Position numbers and translations under genes: made by a program
Source: Fictibacillus aquaticus
GTDB lineage: Bacteria; Bacillota; Bacilli; Bacillales; Fictibacillaceae
Direction of reading: 5' to 3'
DNA length: 64,000 nt
NCBI RefSeq assembly: GCF_002245695.1
Contig: NZ_NOII01000001.1
Span: forward strand, 62,001 to 126,000
Shown here: piece by piece, positions 1-8,231 of the stretch
Layout: each line of letters opens with the position of its first letter
Numbering within the stretch: position 1 is the stretch's first letter
The notes under the pieces: generated by a model
What the model saw: only the letters and a program-made list of their open reading frames with translations
Databases searched by the model: none
What the model was told of the DNA's origin: nothing

Positions 1-1251
1 TTTGTTGTTATCTTGACACTTCTCGTTTTTATCCTTGGCCTCGTGCTCGTCGGCCAGTCTCCGGTTCAGATGATCGGTCATTGGGGAGACGGGTTCTGGA
101 AACTGCTTGAATTTTCCATGCAGATGGTGCTCATTCTAGTAACTGGCTATGTGCTTGCAAGTTCACCACTCGTAAAAAAAGGGCTCCGCAAGCTTGCTGG
201 TACAGCAAGAACACCTGGGCAGGCTATCATAGCGGTCACGCTGACAGCTCTCGCAGCGAGCTGGATCAACTGGGGGTTCGGTCTTGTGATCGGGGCGGTT
301 TTTTCCAGAGAACTGGCGAAGCAAGTGAAAGATGTAGACTACAGGCTTCTTATCGCGAGCGCGTACAGCGGGTTTGTCGTCTGGCATGGAGGGCTTTCAG
401 GATCAATTCCGCTTACCATCGCGACAAAAGGCCACTTTACGGAAAATCTGATCGGGGTGATCCCGACAACAGAAACACTGTTCGCACCGTTTAACCTCAT
501 CATCATTGGAACGCTGTTTGTTGTACTGCCTCTGGTGAACAGGCTTATGCTTAACAAAGACGAAGCCGTTTATATCGATCCTTCTCTGCTGAATGAATCG
601 GCAGAAGCTGCGGCTGTGGAAGAAGAGGCAACACCGGCGGTCAAGCTTGAGAACAGCAAAGTGCTTTCCTTGCTGATCGGGGTTCTCGGTCTCTCTTTCG
701 TCGTCTACTTTTTTTTGAAAAATGGATTTAATTTGAATATCAATGTCGTAAACTTCATCTTCTTGTTTCTGGGCATCCTGCTGCATGGCACACCGAGGAA
801 TTATATCGATTCCGTCAGCGAAGCTGTCAAAGGGGCAAGCGGTATCATCATCCAGTTTCCTTTTTATGCGGGCATCATGGGAATGATGATGGGCTCGGGC
901 CTTGTCAGTGAAATGTCTGATTGGTTCGTGAAAATTTCAAATGAGACAACGTTCCCTCTTTTCAGCTTTTTGAGTGCTGGTCTTGTCAATATTTTCGTTC
1001 CTTCCGGCGGGGGACAATGGGCGGTTCAGGCTCACGTTATGCTTGAAGCCGGTATGAAGCTTGGAATCGAGCCTGCGAAAACAGCGATGGCTGTGGCATG
1101 GGGGGATGCATGGACAAACCTCATCCAGCCATTCTGGGCGCTTCCTGCGCTTGCGATCGCAGGACTGAAAGCAAAGGACATAATGGGCTTCTGCCTGATT
1201 GCCACCATTGTGAGCGGTATTATCATTGGTCTCGGCCTTACCATTTTTTAA
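1..1251 (+). CDS. atoE: Short-chain fatty acid transporter, AtoE family (5' end missing)
   Basis: The reading frame is open from the first base, so the start codon lies upstream of the window; a TTG at 13 is only an internal codon. About 417 codons are present, against roughly 440-470 for the family. The product is very hydrophobic with about ten membrane segments and a charged cytoplasmic loop near residue 200 (Glu-rich, EEEATP). The stretch GQSPVQMIGHWGDGFW and the segment SWINWGFGLVIGA are typical of AtoE/TIGR00366 short-chain fatty acid permeases, which import acetoacetate or butyrate. The thiolase gene starts 20 bp downstream, so the pair looks like a small ketone/short-chain acid use operon. 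Exact substrate is not shown by sequence. Confidence 0.9.
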   Translation, partial: FVVILTLLVFILGLVLVGQSPVQMIGHWGDGFWKLLEFSMQMVLILVTGYVLASSPLVKKGLRKLAGTARTPGQAIIAVTLTALAASWINWGFGLVIGAVFSRELAKQVKDVDYRLLIASAYSGFVVWHGGLSGSIPLTIATKGHFTENLIGVIPTTETLFAPFNLIIIGTLFVVLPLVNRLMLNKDEAVYIDPSLLNESAEAAAVEEEATPAVKLENSKVLSLLIGVLGLSFVVYFFLKNGFNLNINVVNFIFLFLGILLHGTPRNYIDSVSEAVKGASGIIIQFPFYAGIMGMMMGSGLVSEMSDWFVKISNETTFPLFSFLSAGLVNIFVPSGGGQWAVQAHVMLEAGMKLGIEPAKTAMAVAWGDAWTNLIQPFWALPALAIAGLKAKDIMGFCLIATIVSGIIIGLGLTIF

Positions 1252-1271
1252 AGTAAAAGGAGTCGTGAATC

Positions 1272-2447
1272 ATGCAGTCAGTTTTCCTTATGGAAGGAGC
1301 GCGCACAGCGTTCGGCGCGTTTGGCAAGCAGTTTAAAGATACTTCACCCGTTACGCTTGGATCGGTTACAGCACTTGAAGCCATAAGGCGCGCGAATGTC
1401 GAGCCTGGTGAAATTGAAGATGTCGTGTATGGAAACGTGATTCATTCGACTACGAACGCCGCCTACGTGGCAAGACATATCGCACTCAGGTCTGGAATAC
1501 CGCAGGAAGTACCGGCCATGCTCGTAAACCGGCTTTGCGGATCCGGACTGCAGGCTGCGATTTCCTCGGCAAGAACCATTATGACCGGCGATGCAGACAT
1601 TACCCTATGCGGAGGCGTAGATAATATGTCGATGAGCCCCCATGCTTCATTTTCTCACCGTTTTGGCGGGCAGAAATATGGAACGCTGGCGTTTGAAGAT
1701 ATGCTGTTGCACACGCTTACCGATCAGCATATCGGAATCGGAATGGGTATCACTGCGGAAAACCTGGCACGAGAGTATGGAATTACAAGAGAGCAGCAAG
1801 ATGAATATGCAATACTCTCCCAGCAGAGGGCATATCGTGCAGCGGAAGCCGGAAAGTTTGCTGAAGAAATCATCGGTGTACCGGTAAAGAAAGGGGAAGC
1901 GCTGCAAGATGAATCGATCAAAGGAGAGACATCCTCTGATCAGTTAGCGTCTTTAAGGCCTTCTTTTGAAAAAGATGGGACTGTAACTGCTGGAAACTCA
2001 AGCACGATCAATGATGGAGCGGCAACATTGATCTTGGCAGGTGAAAAAGCAGTCTATCGGAAGAACATGAAACCGATCGCAAGAATTGTGTCATGGGCAG
2101 TAAGCGGCGTTGATCCTTCTGTTATGGGCATCGGACCGGTGCCTGCCATCAAGTCTGCATTAGCTAGAGCAGGACTCTTGCTTGAAGACATGGACCTTGT
2201 GGAAGTGAACGAGGCGTTCAGTGCACAGTATCTTGCCGTGGAGAAGGAACTTCATCTTGATCGTGAGCGGACGAACATAAACGGCGGGGCTATCGCACTT
2301 GGACATCCAGTAGGAGCGAGCGGAGCGAGAATTCTTTTGACTCTGTCCTATGAGCTGAGAAGGCAGCGTAAGCGCTATGGGCTTGCCAGCCTTTGTATTG
2401 GCGGCGGTCAAGGGATAGCAATGATCATAGAAAATGTAGCTCATTAA
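1272..2447 (+). CDS. Acetyl-CoA acetyltransferase (thiolase)
   Basis: A 391-residue thiolase of normal length. It has the nucleophilic cysteine near residue 88 in NRLCGSGLQAA, the NEAFSAQ motif near 316, the GGAIALGHPVGASGAR motif with the catalytic histidine near 347, and the C-terminal cysteine in CIGGGQG. The enzyme condenses or splits acetoacetyl-CoA (or a longer 3-ketoacyl-CoA) using CoA. The start is set by AAAGGAG about 8 nt upstream of ATG 1272. It directly follows the atoE-like permease, which suggests cleavage of imported acetoacetate after CoA activation; no CoA-transferase gene is visible in the window. A strong terminator follows. Confidence 0.95.
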   Translation: MQSVFLMEGARTAFGAFGKQFKDTSPVTLGSVTALEAIRRANVEPGEIEDVVYGNVIHSTTNAAYVARHIALRSGIPQEVPAMLVNRLCGSGLQAAISSARTIMTGDADITLCGGVDNMSMSPHASFSHRFGGQKYGTLAFEDMLLHTLTDQHIGIGMGITAENLAREYGITREQQDEYAILSQQRAYRAAEAGKFAEEIIGVPVKKGEALQDESIKGETSSDQLASLRPSFEKDGTVTAGNSSTINDGAATLILAGEKAVYRKNMKPIARIVSWAVSGVDPSVMGIGPVPAIKSALARAGLLLEDMDLVEVNEAFSAQYLAVEKELHLDRERTNINGGAIALGHPVGASGARILLTLSYELRRQRKRYGLASLCIGGGQGIAMIIENVAH

Positions 2448-2451
2448 TAAC

Positions 2452-2488
2452 AAAACTGACTTGGAGCAAGCTCCAAGTCAGTTTTTAA
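2452..2488 (+). terminator. Rho-independent terminator after thiolase (bidirectional)
   Basis: Perfect 16-bp inverted repeat, AAAACTGACTTGGAGC, a 2-nt gap, then its complement ending in TTTTT. The flanking A and T runs let it serve both the thiolase and the converging aldo/keto reductase gene. Confidence 0.92.
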
Positions 2489-2500
2489 TTATAATTGTTT

Positions 2501-3409
2501 TTAGCGGTGGTCTTTGTAAGGTTCAAAAGGGAATAATTCGGAAAGCAGTGCCTTCTGTCCGTCGCTTAAATGCGGCAGCATGCCGGCAGAAGCGTTTTGT
2601 CGGATCTGCTCTATGCTGCTTGCTCCGGTCACAGCTGAGGCAACTGTGCCGCTGCTCAGGACATATTGCAGTGCGGCTTCATGTATCCTATAATCTTTCA
2701 GTTCTTCTTTCACTTTCAGCATGCGCTGTTTGACGTCCTCTGCACGCCATTTCAAAAAGGACCGGGAACCATCCATATCCTGCACTTTATCAGAAAGCAT
2801 TCCTTTGGCGACTGGCCCTCTTGCCAAAACGCTGATATTTTTGTCTTCCAACAGAGAAAACATTTCCTCAGGCCGCCTGTCCAGCAGACTGTACTGCATC
2901 ATCACGCTGACAATCTTTGAATGCTCGGCATAATAGCGGATCACGTTCGGCCGGATCGACGAAATCCCATAAAAGCGGACAGTGCCCTCTTTTACCAGGT
3001 CATCGAACGCTTCGATCGTTTCATCCATGTGATCATCAATCGTGCCGCCATGAAGCTGGTAAAGATCAATATAGTCTGTTCTGAGGCGTCTGAGGCTGCC
3101 TTTAACGGCTTCTTTTATGTACGCTTTTGAAGGATCCCATCTCCATGAATCTTTATCCTCGTTCCAGCGGTTCCCGCCTTTTGTCGCGAGAATGATGTCT
3201 TTGCGGCGGTGAGCCAGGACACTGCCGACAATTTCTTCATTTTTGCCGAAGTCGTATAAATCAGCAGTGTCAAAGTAATTGATGCCTAATTCGACCGCCT
3301 CATCAATAATTCGTTTGTTTTCTGCTGGGTTCCCAGGGTCTAATGACATGCAGCCGAGACCGATCACGCTTGAGTGAAGGTCTGAACTGCCAATCTGCCT
3401 TTTTTCCAT
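2501..3409 (-). CDS. yqkF: Aldo/keto reductase (YqkF-like)
   Basis: A 302-residue NADPH-dependent aldo/keto reductase with a TIM-barrel layout. Visible active-site residues are Asp and Tyr in FDTADLYDFGKNEE (about residues 46-59), Lys in ILATKGGNRW and His in YQLHGGTIDD. The C-terminal VTGASSIEQIRQN matches the cofactor-binding end of the family. The sequence resembles B. subtilis YqkF, which lies at the same place beside mciZ and nudF. The ribosome binding site is AAAGGAG before ATG. The natural substrate is unknown. Confidence 0.92.
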   Translation of the reverse strand: MEKRQIGSSDLHSSVIGLGCMSLDPGNPAENKRIIDEAVELGINYFDTADLYDFGKNEEIVGSVLAHRRKDIILATKGGNRWNEDKDSWRWDPSKAYIKEAVKGSLRRLRTDYIDLYQLHGGTIDDHMDETIEAFDDLVKEGTVRFYGISSIRPNVIRYYAEHSKIVSVMMQYSLLDRRPEEMFSLLEDKNISVLARGPVAKGMLSDKVQDMDGSRSFLKWRAEDVKQRMLKVKEELKDYRIHEAALQYVLSSGTVASAVTGASSIEQIRQNASAGMLPHLSDGQKALLSELFPFEPYKDHR

Positions 3410-3494
3410 TTCCGATCACTCTCCTTTCTATCAACATTACCACAGTGCATGGTGCATTCATAAAACTGTGCTCAAGTACATGGTGAAACAAGAT

Positions 3495-3527
3495 AAAGTC
3501 CTTCCCTAAAGATCAAGGAAGGACTTT
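3495..3527 (-). terminator. Terminator of mciZ
   Basis: Perfect 11-bp stem, AAAGTCCTTCC with its complement 11 nt away. It overlaps the last codons of the mciZ frame on the minus strand. Confidence 0.75.
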
Positions 3528-3671
3528 AAGAGAAGGCTTCGATTTAGGCTGTGACGACGAAATCCATTCTTCTACCGTATGATAGCGAGACGCGTATTGC
3601 TTGAGCATATGCTTGATCTGCCAGCTTTTCCCTACGAGAGTGATGCCTTTTGGCTGAATATACACTTTCAA
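3513..3671 (-). CDS. mciZ: MciZ, mother-cell inhibitor of FtsZ (52 aa)
   Basis: Small gene between yqkF and nudF. Translation from TTG at 3671 begins MKVYIQPKGITLVGKSW and includes VEEWISSS. This follows the pattern MKV-x3-PKG-x2-LVGK-x-W and V-x2-WIS of the 40-residue B. subtilis MciZ, which caps FtsZ filaments in the mother cell during sporulation. AAGGAGG lies 6 nt upstream of the TTG. A SigE-like promoter sits just upstream, matching the known mother-cell timing. The product has about 12 extra C-terminal residues (QPKSKPSLKVLP) compared with B. subtilis. Identity rests on both motif and gene position. Confidence 0.85.
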   Translation of the reverse strand: MKVYIQPKGITLVGKSWQIKHMLKQYASRYHTVEEWISSSQPKSKPSLKVLP

Positions 3672-3712
3672 GTGAACAGCCTCCTTGTTTCATCGTTTTT
3701 TTTCAGTATTCC

Positions 3713-3740
3713 AAAGTATGATAGACTTTATGTATATGCT
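3713..3740 (-). promoter_or_regulatory. SigE-like promoter of mciZ
   Basis: On the minus strand, AGCATAT (3734-3740), a 13-bp spacer, then CATACTTT (3713-3720). This is close to the SigE pattern (KMATATT, CATACAHT). It lies about 40 bp upstream of the mciZ start codon. Confidence 0.6.
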
Positions 3741-3767
3741 GAAAAAAATAGAACAGGAGTGTTATCG

Positions 3768-4310
3768 ATGGACCATTTAATAGAAAAGACAATCAATACC
3801 CGCGATATTTATAAAGGTAAAATCATAGACCTGCAGATCGAGGACGTACTCCTGCCCGACGGAGGTAAAAGCACGAGAGAAATTGTAAGGCACCCTGGTG
3901 CTGTAGCCGTAATCGCGGTCACTGAAGACAAGAAAGCGCTGATGGTCAGACAGTACCGCAAAGCACTTGGAAAGGTGATCACTGAAATTCCGGCAGGCAA
4001 GCTTGAAAAAGGAGAGGATCCGCTGGAAAGCGCGAAACGGGAGCTTCTGGAAGAAACAGGGTACACGTGCCGAGAAATGAAAAAAATCGCTTCTTTTTAT
4101 ACTTCTCCTGGTTTTGCCGATGAAATCATCACGGTCTATTTTACCGACTCGCTTATTTATAAAGGGGAGCAGAATACGGATGAAGATGAATTTATAGATG
4201 TGCTCGAACTCACGGCAGCTGAAATTTCTGAACTGATAGAGAAGGAAGAAATTCATGATGCAAAGACGATGTATGCAGCCATGTACCTGCAGATGAAGTA
4301 TGACCGTTGA
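3768..4310 (+). CDS. nudF: ADP-ribose pyrophosphatase NudF
   Basis: A 180-residue Nudix hydrolase from ATG 3768, chosen because ACAGGAGT lies about 8 nt upstream; the open frame extends further upstream but without family similarity. The Nudix box runs from GKLEKGEDP to RELLEETGYT (about residues 78-100), with the catalytic REXXEE core intact. The flanking FYTSPGFADE is typical of ADP-ribose pyrophosphatases. It hydrolyses ADP-ribose to AMP and ribose 5-phosphate. Gene position and sequence match B. subtilis nudF (yqkG). It overlaps the next gene by 11 nt. Confidence 0.93.
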   Translation: MDHLIEKTINTRDIYKGKIIDLQIEDVLLPDGGKSTREIVRHPGAVAVIAVTEDKKALMVRQYRKALGKVITEIPAGKLEKGEDPLESAKRELLEETGYTCREMKKIASFYTSPGFADEIITVYFTDSLIYKGEQNTDEDEFIDVLELTAAEISELIEKEEIHDAKTMYAAMYLQMKYDR

Positions 4311-5478
4311 AACAGGAATGAAGCATATTTTTGCCGATCTTCATATCCACATTGGCAGGACGATGACAGGACGGCCTGTAAAAATAACAGGCTCAAAAAC
4401 TCTCACGCTTCCAAAAATCCTGCAATTCGCAAAAGATATCAAGGGCATTTCGATGACAGGAATCATCGACTGCCATGTGCCTGAAGTAATCAGTGAAATA
4501 GAGACAATGATAAAAGGCGGAGCTCTAGCAGAGCTGCAGGATGGAGGATTCGGGTACGGCGACTCTTGCCTGATCACCGGTTCTGAAATTGAAATCAATG
4601 ATGAAAACTGTTCAGGTCCTGTTCACGTGCTTGTTTATCTTCCGGATATGGTTGCATTAAAAAAATGGAGTTCATGGCTGCAGGAAAGAATGAAAAACTA
4701 TCATTTAAGCTCTCAGCGCATCTACGCATCAGGACTTGAAGTTCAGAACAAAGCAAAGGAACTAGGGGGGCTTTTTATCCCAGCTCATGTATTCACTCCA
4801 TTTAAGAGTCTGTATGGCAAAGGGGTTCAAAAAAGCTTGAGTGAAGTTTTTGACAGAGATAAAATTGATGGCATTGAACTCGGTCTTAGTGCAGATACCT
4901 CCATGGCGGAAAGAATTATCGAACTGCAGAACTATCCTTTCCTGACAAACTCAGATGCCCATTCACTTGAAAAAATAGGGCGGGAACATATGGAGCTTTC
5001 TGTGCAGAGCGTTAGTTTTAAGGAGCTGAAAATGGCGTTAAGGGGTGAAGGCGGCCGTCATATATCTGCCAATTTCGGGCTGGACCCGCTGCTTGGAAAA
5101 TATTACGAAAGTGTTTGTGCCGAATGTCTTGCTGTTTGGGACAGAGAACGTTCAACTTGTCTAAAATGCGGTTGCAGCAAAAGGATTAAAGGTGTGAGCA
5201 GGCGTATAGAAGAGCTTTCAGGAACTGTGAGACAGTCAGCTGTCCGTCCTCCTTACCGCCATCAAGTGCCTCTTGAATTTATCCCTGGCATCGGACCTAG
5301 AACGCTGGATAAACTGAGAATACGTTTCGGCAATGATATGGCCGTTTTACACAGCGCGGATGAGGAAGCACTAAAAGAAATGCTTTCTTCACGTGCCTCT
5401 GCAAGCATTATCGATGCACGGAAAGGCAGATTAATGATCAAGGCAGGAGGCGGAGGAGCTTACGGCAGGATAGAATGA
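4300..5478 (+). CDS. Endonuclease Q-like PHP-domain protein
   Basis: A 392-residue protein with an N-terminal PHP phosphoesterase signature (FADLHIHIG near residue 10; NSDAHSLEKIG near 222). A four-cysteine zinc site follows near 270-288 (CAEC then CLKC), and a helix-hairpin-helix-like IPGIGPRTLDKL lies near 330. This order matches the endonuclease Q/TIGR00375 family, which nicks DNA 5' to deaminated bases such as uracil and hypoxanthine. The start overlaps the end of nudF by 11 nt; ATG 4318 is an alternative start. It occupies the place of yqxK in B. subtilis. Function is inferred from the family. Confidence 0.85.
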   Translation: MTVETGMKHIFADLHIHIGRTMTGRPVKITGSKTLTLPKILQFAKDIKGISMTGIIDCHVPEVISEIETMIKGGALAELQDGGFGYGDSCLITGSEIEINDENCSGPVHVLVYLPDMVALKKWSSWLQERMKNYHLSSQRIYASGLEVQNKAKELGGLFIPAHVFTPFKSLYGKGVQKSLSEVFDRDKIDGIELGLSADTSMAERIIELQNYPFLTNSDAHSLEKIGREHMELSVQSVSFKELKMALRGEGGRHISANFGLDPLLGKYYESVCAECLAVWDRERSTCLKCGCSKRIKGVSRRIEELSGTVRQSAVRPPYRHQVPLEFIPGIGPRTLDKLRIRFGNDMAVLHSADEEALKEMLSSRASASIIDARKGRLMIKAGGGGAYGRIE

Positions 5479-5493
5479 CTCTATGAGAAAATG

Positions 5494-5522
5494 GCATACC
5501 CTCTGATTCTCTTTCATAGAAT
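5494..5522 (+). promoter_or_regulatory. SigE-like promoter of spoIIM
   Basis: GCATACC (5494-5500), 14-bp spacer, CATAGAAT (5515-5522). The -10 fits the SigE pattern at seven of eight positions. SpoIIM is SigE-controlled in B. subtilis. Confidence 0.6.
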
Positions 5523-5553
5523 GAATTAAGAGATTTCAGGGAGGGCTAAAACC

Positions 5554-6192
5554 ATGCAGCCGTTTAAGAGAGTCATACAGAAGCATATACAAGAGAACAG
5601 TTCACTTTACGCATTTGTAACGGTCCTTTTTTTAATGGGAGTCATTTTTGGAGCTGTTGTCGTCAACAGCCTTTCGCCTGCTCAAAAGGAAGATTTGTAC
5701 ACGTATTTGTCCAGGTTTTTCATGCAGGCGCTGGACGGAAGTTTTGCTGCTAAAACAGAAATCTTCCAGCAAGGGTTCAGTCACTATATTAAATACATCG
5801 GGCTGATCTGGCTGCTTGGTTTGTCAGTAATCGGACTTCCGATCATACTTATCCTGCTGTTCTTAAAAGGTGTTGTTGTCGGCTTCACGGTTGGCTTCCT
5901 GATCAATCAGATGGGCTGGCACGGCTTTCTTTTGGCATTTGTTGCTGTTCTGCCGCAAAATATCTTTCTAATCCCTGCTTTTATTTTTATTACTGCTGCA
6001 GCAGTGTCCTTTTCCATACGGATCATTAAGCAGCTGGCAGGCAAAAGGACGAGCGTCCCGTTCATTCATCAGCTTTTTTCATACGCATTAGTAGTGACAG
6101 CCGCTGGAATAATCGTTGTAGCCGGCGTGAGCTTAGAAGCTGTGCTTTCACCGCCTTTGATCAAGCAGGTCATTCAATGGTCAACGTCTTGA
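5554..6192 (+). CDS. spoIIM: Stage II sporulation protein M
   Basis: A 212-residue polytopic membrane protein with about five hydrophobic segments, the first at residues 18-40. SpoIIM belongs to the SpoIID-M-P complex that drives septal thinning and engulfment in the mother cell. The start is ATG 5554 with GGGAGG about 10 nt upstream. It sits directly upstream of fur, as in B. subtilis. Its stop codon lies inside a Fur-box-like sequence. Confidence 0.94.
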   Translation: MQPFKRVIQKHIQENSSLYAFVTVLFLMGVIFGAVVVNSLSPAQKEDLYTYLSRFFMQALDGSFAAKTEIFQQGFSHYIKYIGLIWLLGLSVIGLPIILILLFLKGVVVGFTVGFLINQMGWHGFLLAFVAVLPQNIFLIPAFIFITAAAVSFSIRIIKQLAGKRTSVPFIHQLFSYALVVTAAGIIVVAGVSLEAVLSPPLIKQVIQWSTS

Positions 6193-6204
6193 TAATGAAT
6201 ATCA
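6190..6204 (+). promoter_or_regulatory. Fur box upstream of fur
   Basis: TGATAATGAATATCA differs from the classic Fur box (TGATAATNATTATCA) at one position. It overlaps the spoIIM stop codon and a TTGATA that could act as a -35. It lies 42 bp upstream of the main fur -35. Confidence 0.55.
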
Positions 6205-6245
6205 TTTAATAATAAATATTAACGGTTGTTTGTAATTAGTTTAAA

Positions 6246-6274
6246 TTGACACTCCTTTTCTCGCTGTTTATAAT
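6246..6274 (+). promoter_or_regulatory. SigA promoter of fur
   Basis: Consensus TTGACA (6246-6251), 17-bp spacer, consensus TATAAT (6269-6274). Both hexamers are perfect. Confidence 0.9.
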
Positions 6275-6291
6275 ATGAATGTATATTATAA
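6268..6291 (+). promoter_or_regulatory. PerR-box-like operator over the fur -10
   Basis: Perfect inverted repeat TTATAATAT - 6 nt - ATATTATAA, covering the -10 hexamer and start of transcription. The arms resemble the PerR box (TTATAATNATTATAA). B. subtilis fur is a known PerR target. The spacing differs from the strict 7-1-7 PerR box, so the regulator is inferred. Confidence 0.6.
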
Positions 6292-6303
6292 GGAGGAGAA
6301 CGT

Positions 6304-6768
6304 ATGGAAAGCAGACTTGACCGCATCAAAAAACAGTTGCATTCTCAGAGCTACAAGCTGACTCCACAGCGCGAAGCGACCGTCAGAGTCCTCCTTGAAC
6401 ATGAAGAAGATCATTTAAGCGCTGAAGACGTTTTCCTGCTCGTGAAAGAAAAGTCGCCAGAAATAGGCCTTGCAACGGTGTACCGAACACTAGAGCTTCT
6501 AACCGAACTGAAAGTCGTTGATAAAATAAATTTTGGGGACGGCGTTTCCCGCTATGATCTGCGAACTGAGGGTGCCGACCATTTTCACCATCACCTAGTC
6601 TGCATCGAGTGCGGCGCAGTCGATGAAATCCAAGAGGACCTTTTAGGAGATGTCGAAAAAATAGTGGAAGAGGGCTGGAACTTTAAAATTAAGGATCACC
6701 GTCTTACCTTTCACGGTATCTGTCATCGCTGCCATAATAATGAAGACGCAGAAGAAAACCCGGAATAA
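6304..6768 (+). CDS. fur: Ferric uptake regulator Fur
   Basis: A 154-residue Fur-family repressor. The N-terminal winged helix contains YKLTPQREATVRVLL and the recognition helix ATVYRTLELL. The metal sites are visible: HFHHH near residue 93, CIECG and CHRCH near the C-terminus (structural zinc). AAGGAGG lies about 6 nt before ATG 6304. It represses iron-uptake genes when bound to Fe(II). Gene order spoIIM-fur-yqzK-xerD identifies it as Fur rather than PerR or Zur. At least two Fur-box-like sites occur in this window (6190 and 39021). Confidence 0.95.
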   Translation: MESRLDRIKKQLHSQSYKLTPQREATVRVLLEHEEDHLSAEDVFLLVKEKSPEIGLATVYRTLELLTELKVVDKINFGDGVSRYDLRTEGADHFHHHLVCIECGAVDEIQEDLLGDVEKIVEEGWNFKIKDHRLTFHGICHRCHNNEDAEENPE

Positions 6769-6782
6769 GGTTTTCTTTTTTT
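6754..6782 (+). terminator. Terminator of fur
   Basis: GAAAACC - 8 nt - GGTTTTC followed by a run of T. The stem begins inside the last fur codons. Confidence 0.85.
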
Positions 6783-6976
6783 GTTGAGCAAAAAATAATA
6801 CACGGTTTGAAATGATCAGTGCAGCTCTAAAGAGGAAGAAAAATGAATTGTTTGTTTACAAAAAAGCCGCAATGGGGTAACTTAAATTTTATAGACAATC
6901 TATGAATTTGATAGTATAAAGCAAGTCCTATCAGGCATACCCTGTACAAAGCAGTTATACACAGGGAGGCTGTATG

Positions 6977-7204
6977 ATGGTGGAATGGCTGAAACTAGTA
7001 TGGAGAAGTTCAAAGGTGTTTCTTGCCTTCTCAGTATGCACCCTTATTTTCTATTATGGTTTGCAGTGGCTGAATAAAGAATATGAAAACTATCATAGGT
7101 ACGATGAGCCTGAGGGCCGTGCCGTTAAAGTATTTAAAATGGACGCTGGCAGTGAAGGCAATATTTTAGACAGGCTTAAATTCTTTTATCAATCAGGCGA
7201 ATAA
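6977..7204 (+). CDS. yqzK: YqzK family small membrane protein (DUF4227)
   Basis: A 75-residue protein with one N-terminal membrane helix (about residues 13-30) and the conserved stretch YENYHRYDEPEGRAVKV. It matches YqzK, found between fur and xerD in Bacillus. Two adjacent ATGs (6974, 6977) are possible; 6977 gives 7 nt spacing to AGGGAGG. Function unknown. Confidence 0.88.
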   Translation: MVEWLKLVWRSSKVFLAFSVCTLIFYYGLQWLNKEYENYHRYDEPEGRAVKVFKMDAGSEGNILDRLKFFYQSGE

Positions 7205-7216
7205 AGGAAGATAAAG

Positions 7217-8107
7217 ATGAACGATCAAATTCAAGATTTTCTTCAATATTTGGTAGTAGAGCGCGGGCTTTCCCGTAATACAATAGAATCATACAAAAGA
7301 GATCTTACTCAATATTCGCACTATCTATTAAATGTCGATCAGCTTGTTTCTGCAGAGGAAATCTCACGCAACAGCATTATGTCATACCTGCATCACTTAA
7401 AAGATGGAGGAAAAGCTTCTTCCACAGTGGCACGCAATATTGCGTCGATACGCTCTTTTCATCAATTCATGCTGAGAGAAAAAATGTGCAGCCACGACCC
7501 TTCCGTACATATTGAAACACCAAAGTCGGATCGTAAGCTGCCTAAGGTTCTTTCAACAGAAGAAGTGGAAGCGCTTTTGGACGGTCCGTCAGGGAATGAT
7601 GCATTTTCACAGCGCGATAAGGCGATGCTTGAACTGCTTTATGCGACAGGCATGAGGGTCTCGGAACTGGTTGATCTTAATATGAGTGACGCCCATCTGG
7701 AAATGGGATTCATCATGTGCCGGGGAAAAGGCAACAAAGAGAGGATCATTCCGCTCGGGAAAATGGCAAAAAATTCAGTGGAGAAGTATCTGGATTCAGG
7801 ACGTATGGAGCTTGGACGCGGAAAAAGGCCGGACGCGCTGTTTTTGAATCACCACGGAAACAGACTTTCACGTCAAGGATTCTGGAAGATTTTGAAACAG
7901 CTCGCTCGCAAGGCGAACATCCAGAAGGATCTCACCCCGCATACACTCAGACATTCTTTTGCCACCCACCTGCTTGAAAACGGAGCAGATTTAAGAGCAG
8001 TCCAAGAAATGCTGGGACATGCGGACATCTCTACCACTCAGATTTATACACATGTGACGAAGACAAGATTGAAAGATGTCTACACAGCTTTTCATCCTAG
8101 AGCATAA
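7217..8107 (+). CDS. xerD: Site-specific tyrosine recombinase XerD
   Basis: A 296-residue tyrosine recombinase with a SAM-like N-terminal core-binding domain ([18 protein letters not shown]). The catalytic residues are visible: Arg in [11 protein letters not shown], His-x2-Arg in [15 protein letters not shown], His in [10 protein letters not shown] and the nucleophile Tyr in IYTHV. With its partner XerC it resolves chromosome dimers at dif. Start: AAAGGAAG before ATG 7217, 12 bp after yqzK. Position between yqzK and deoB identifies it as XerD/RipX. Confidence 0.96.
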   Translation: MNDQIQDFLQYLVVERGLSRNTIESYKRDLTQYSHYLLNVDQLVSAEEISRNSIMSYLHHLKDGGKASSTVARNIASIRSFHQFMLREKMCSHDPSVHIETPKSDRKLPKVLSTEEVEALLDGPSGNDAFSQRDKAMLELLYATGMRVSELVDLNMSDAHLEMGFIMCRGKGNKERIIPLGKMAKNSVEKYLDSGRMELGRGKRPDALFLNHHGNRLSRQGFWKILKQLARKANIQKDLTPHTLRHSFATHLLENGADLRAVQEMLGHADISTTQIYTHVTKTRLKDVYTAFHPRA

Positions 8108-8141
8108 GAAAGAAAGCTTTTAGCTTTCCTTCGTCACAAGA

Positions 8142-8157
8142 GGTCAGACTTCTGACC
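8142..8157 (+). promoter_or_regulatory. Palindromic operator-like site upstream of deoB
   Basis: Perfect inverted repeat GGTCAGA-CT-TCTGACC. It lies 75 bp upstream of the deoB start and is not followed by a T run, so it looks more like a regulator binding site than a terminator. No regulator gene is adjacent. Confidence 0.45.
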
Positions 8158-8231
8158 ACTACGTCTGCTGTTTTATTTGAATTGAGTGAGGCAATAGTAA
8201 ATTAATGTAACTTTTTATAGGAGGAACGGAT

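Noticed and set aside
8111-8130. Terminator after xerD
   Set aside because: A GAAAGC/GCTTTC hairpin exists but has no T run after it; support is too weak.
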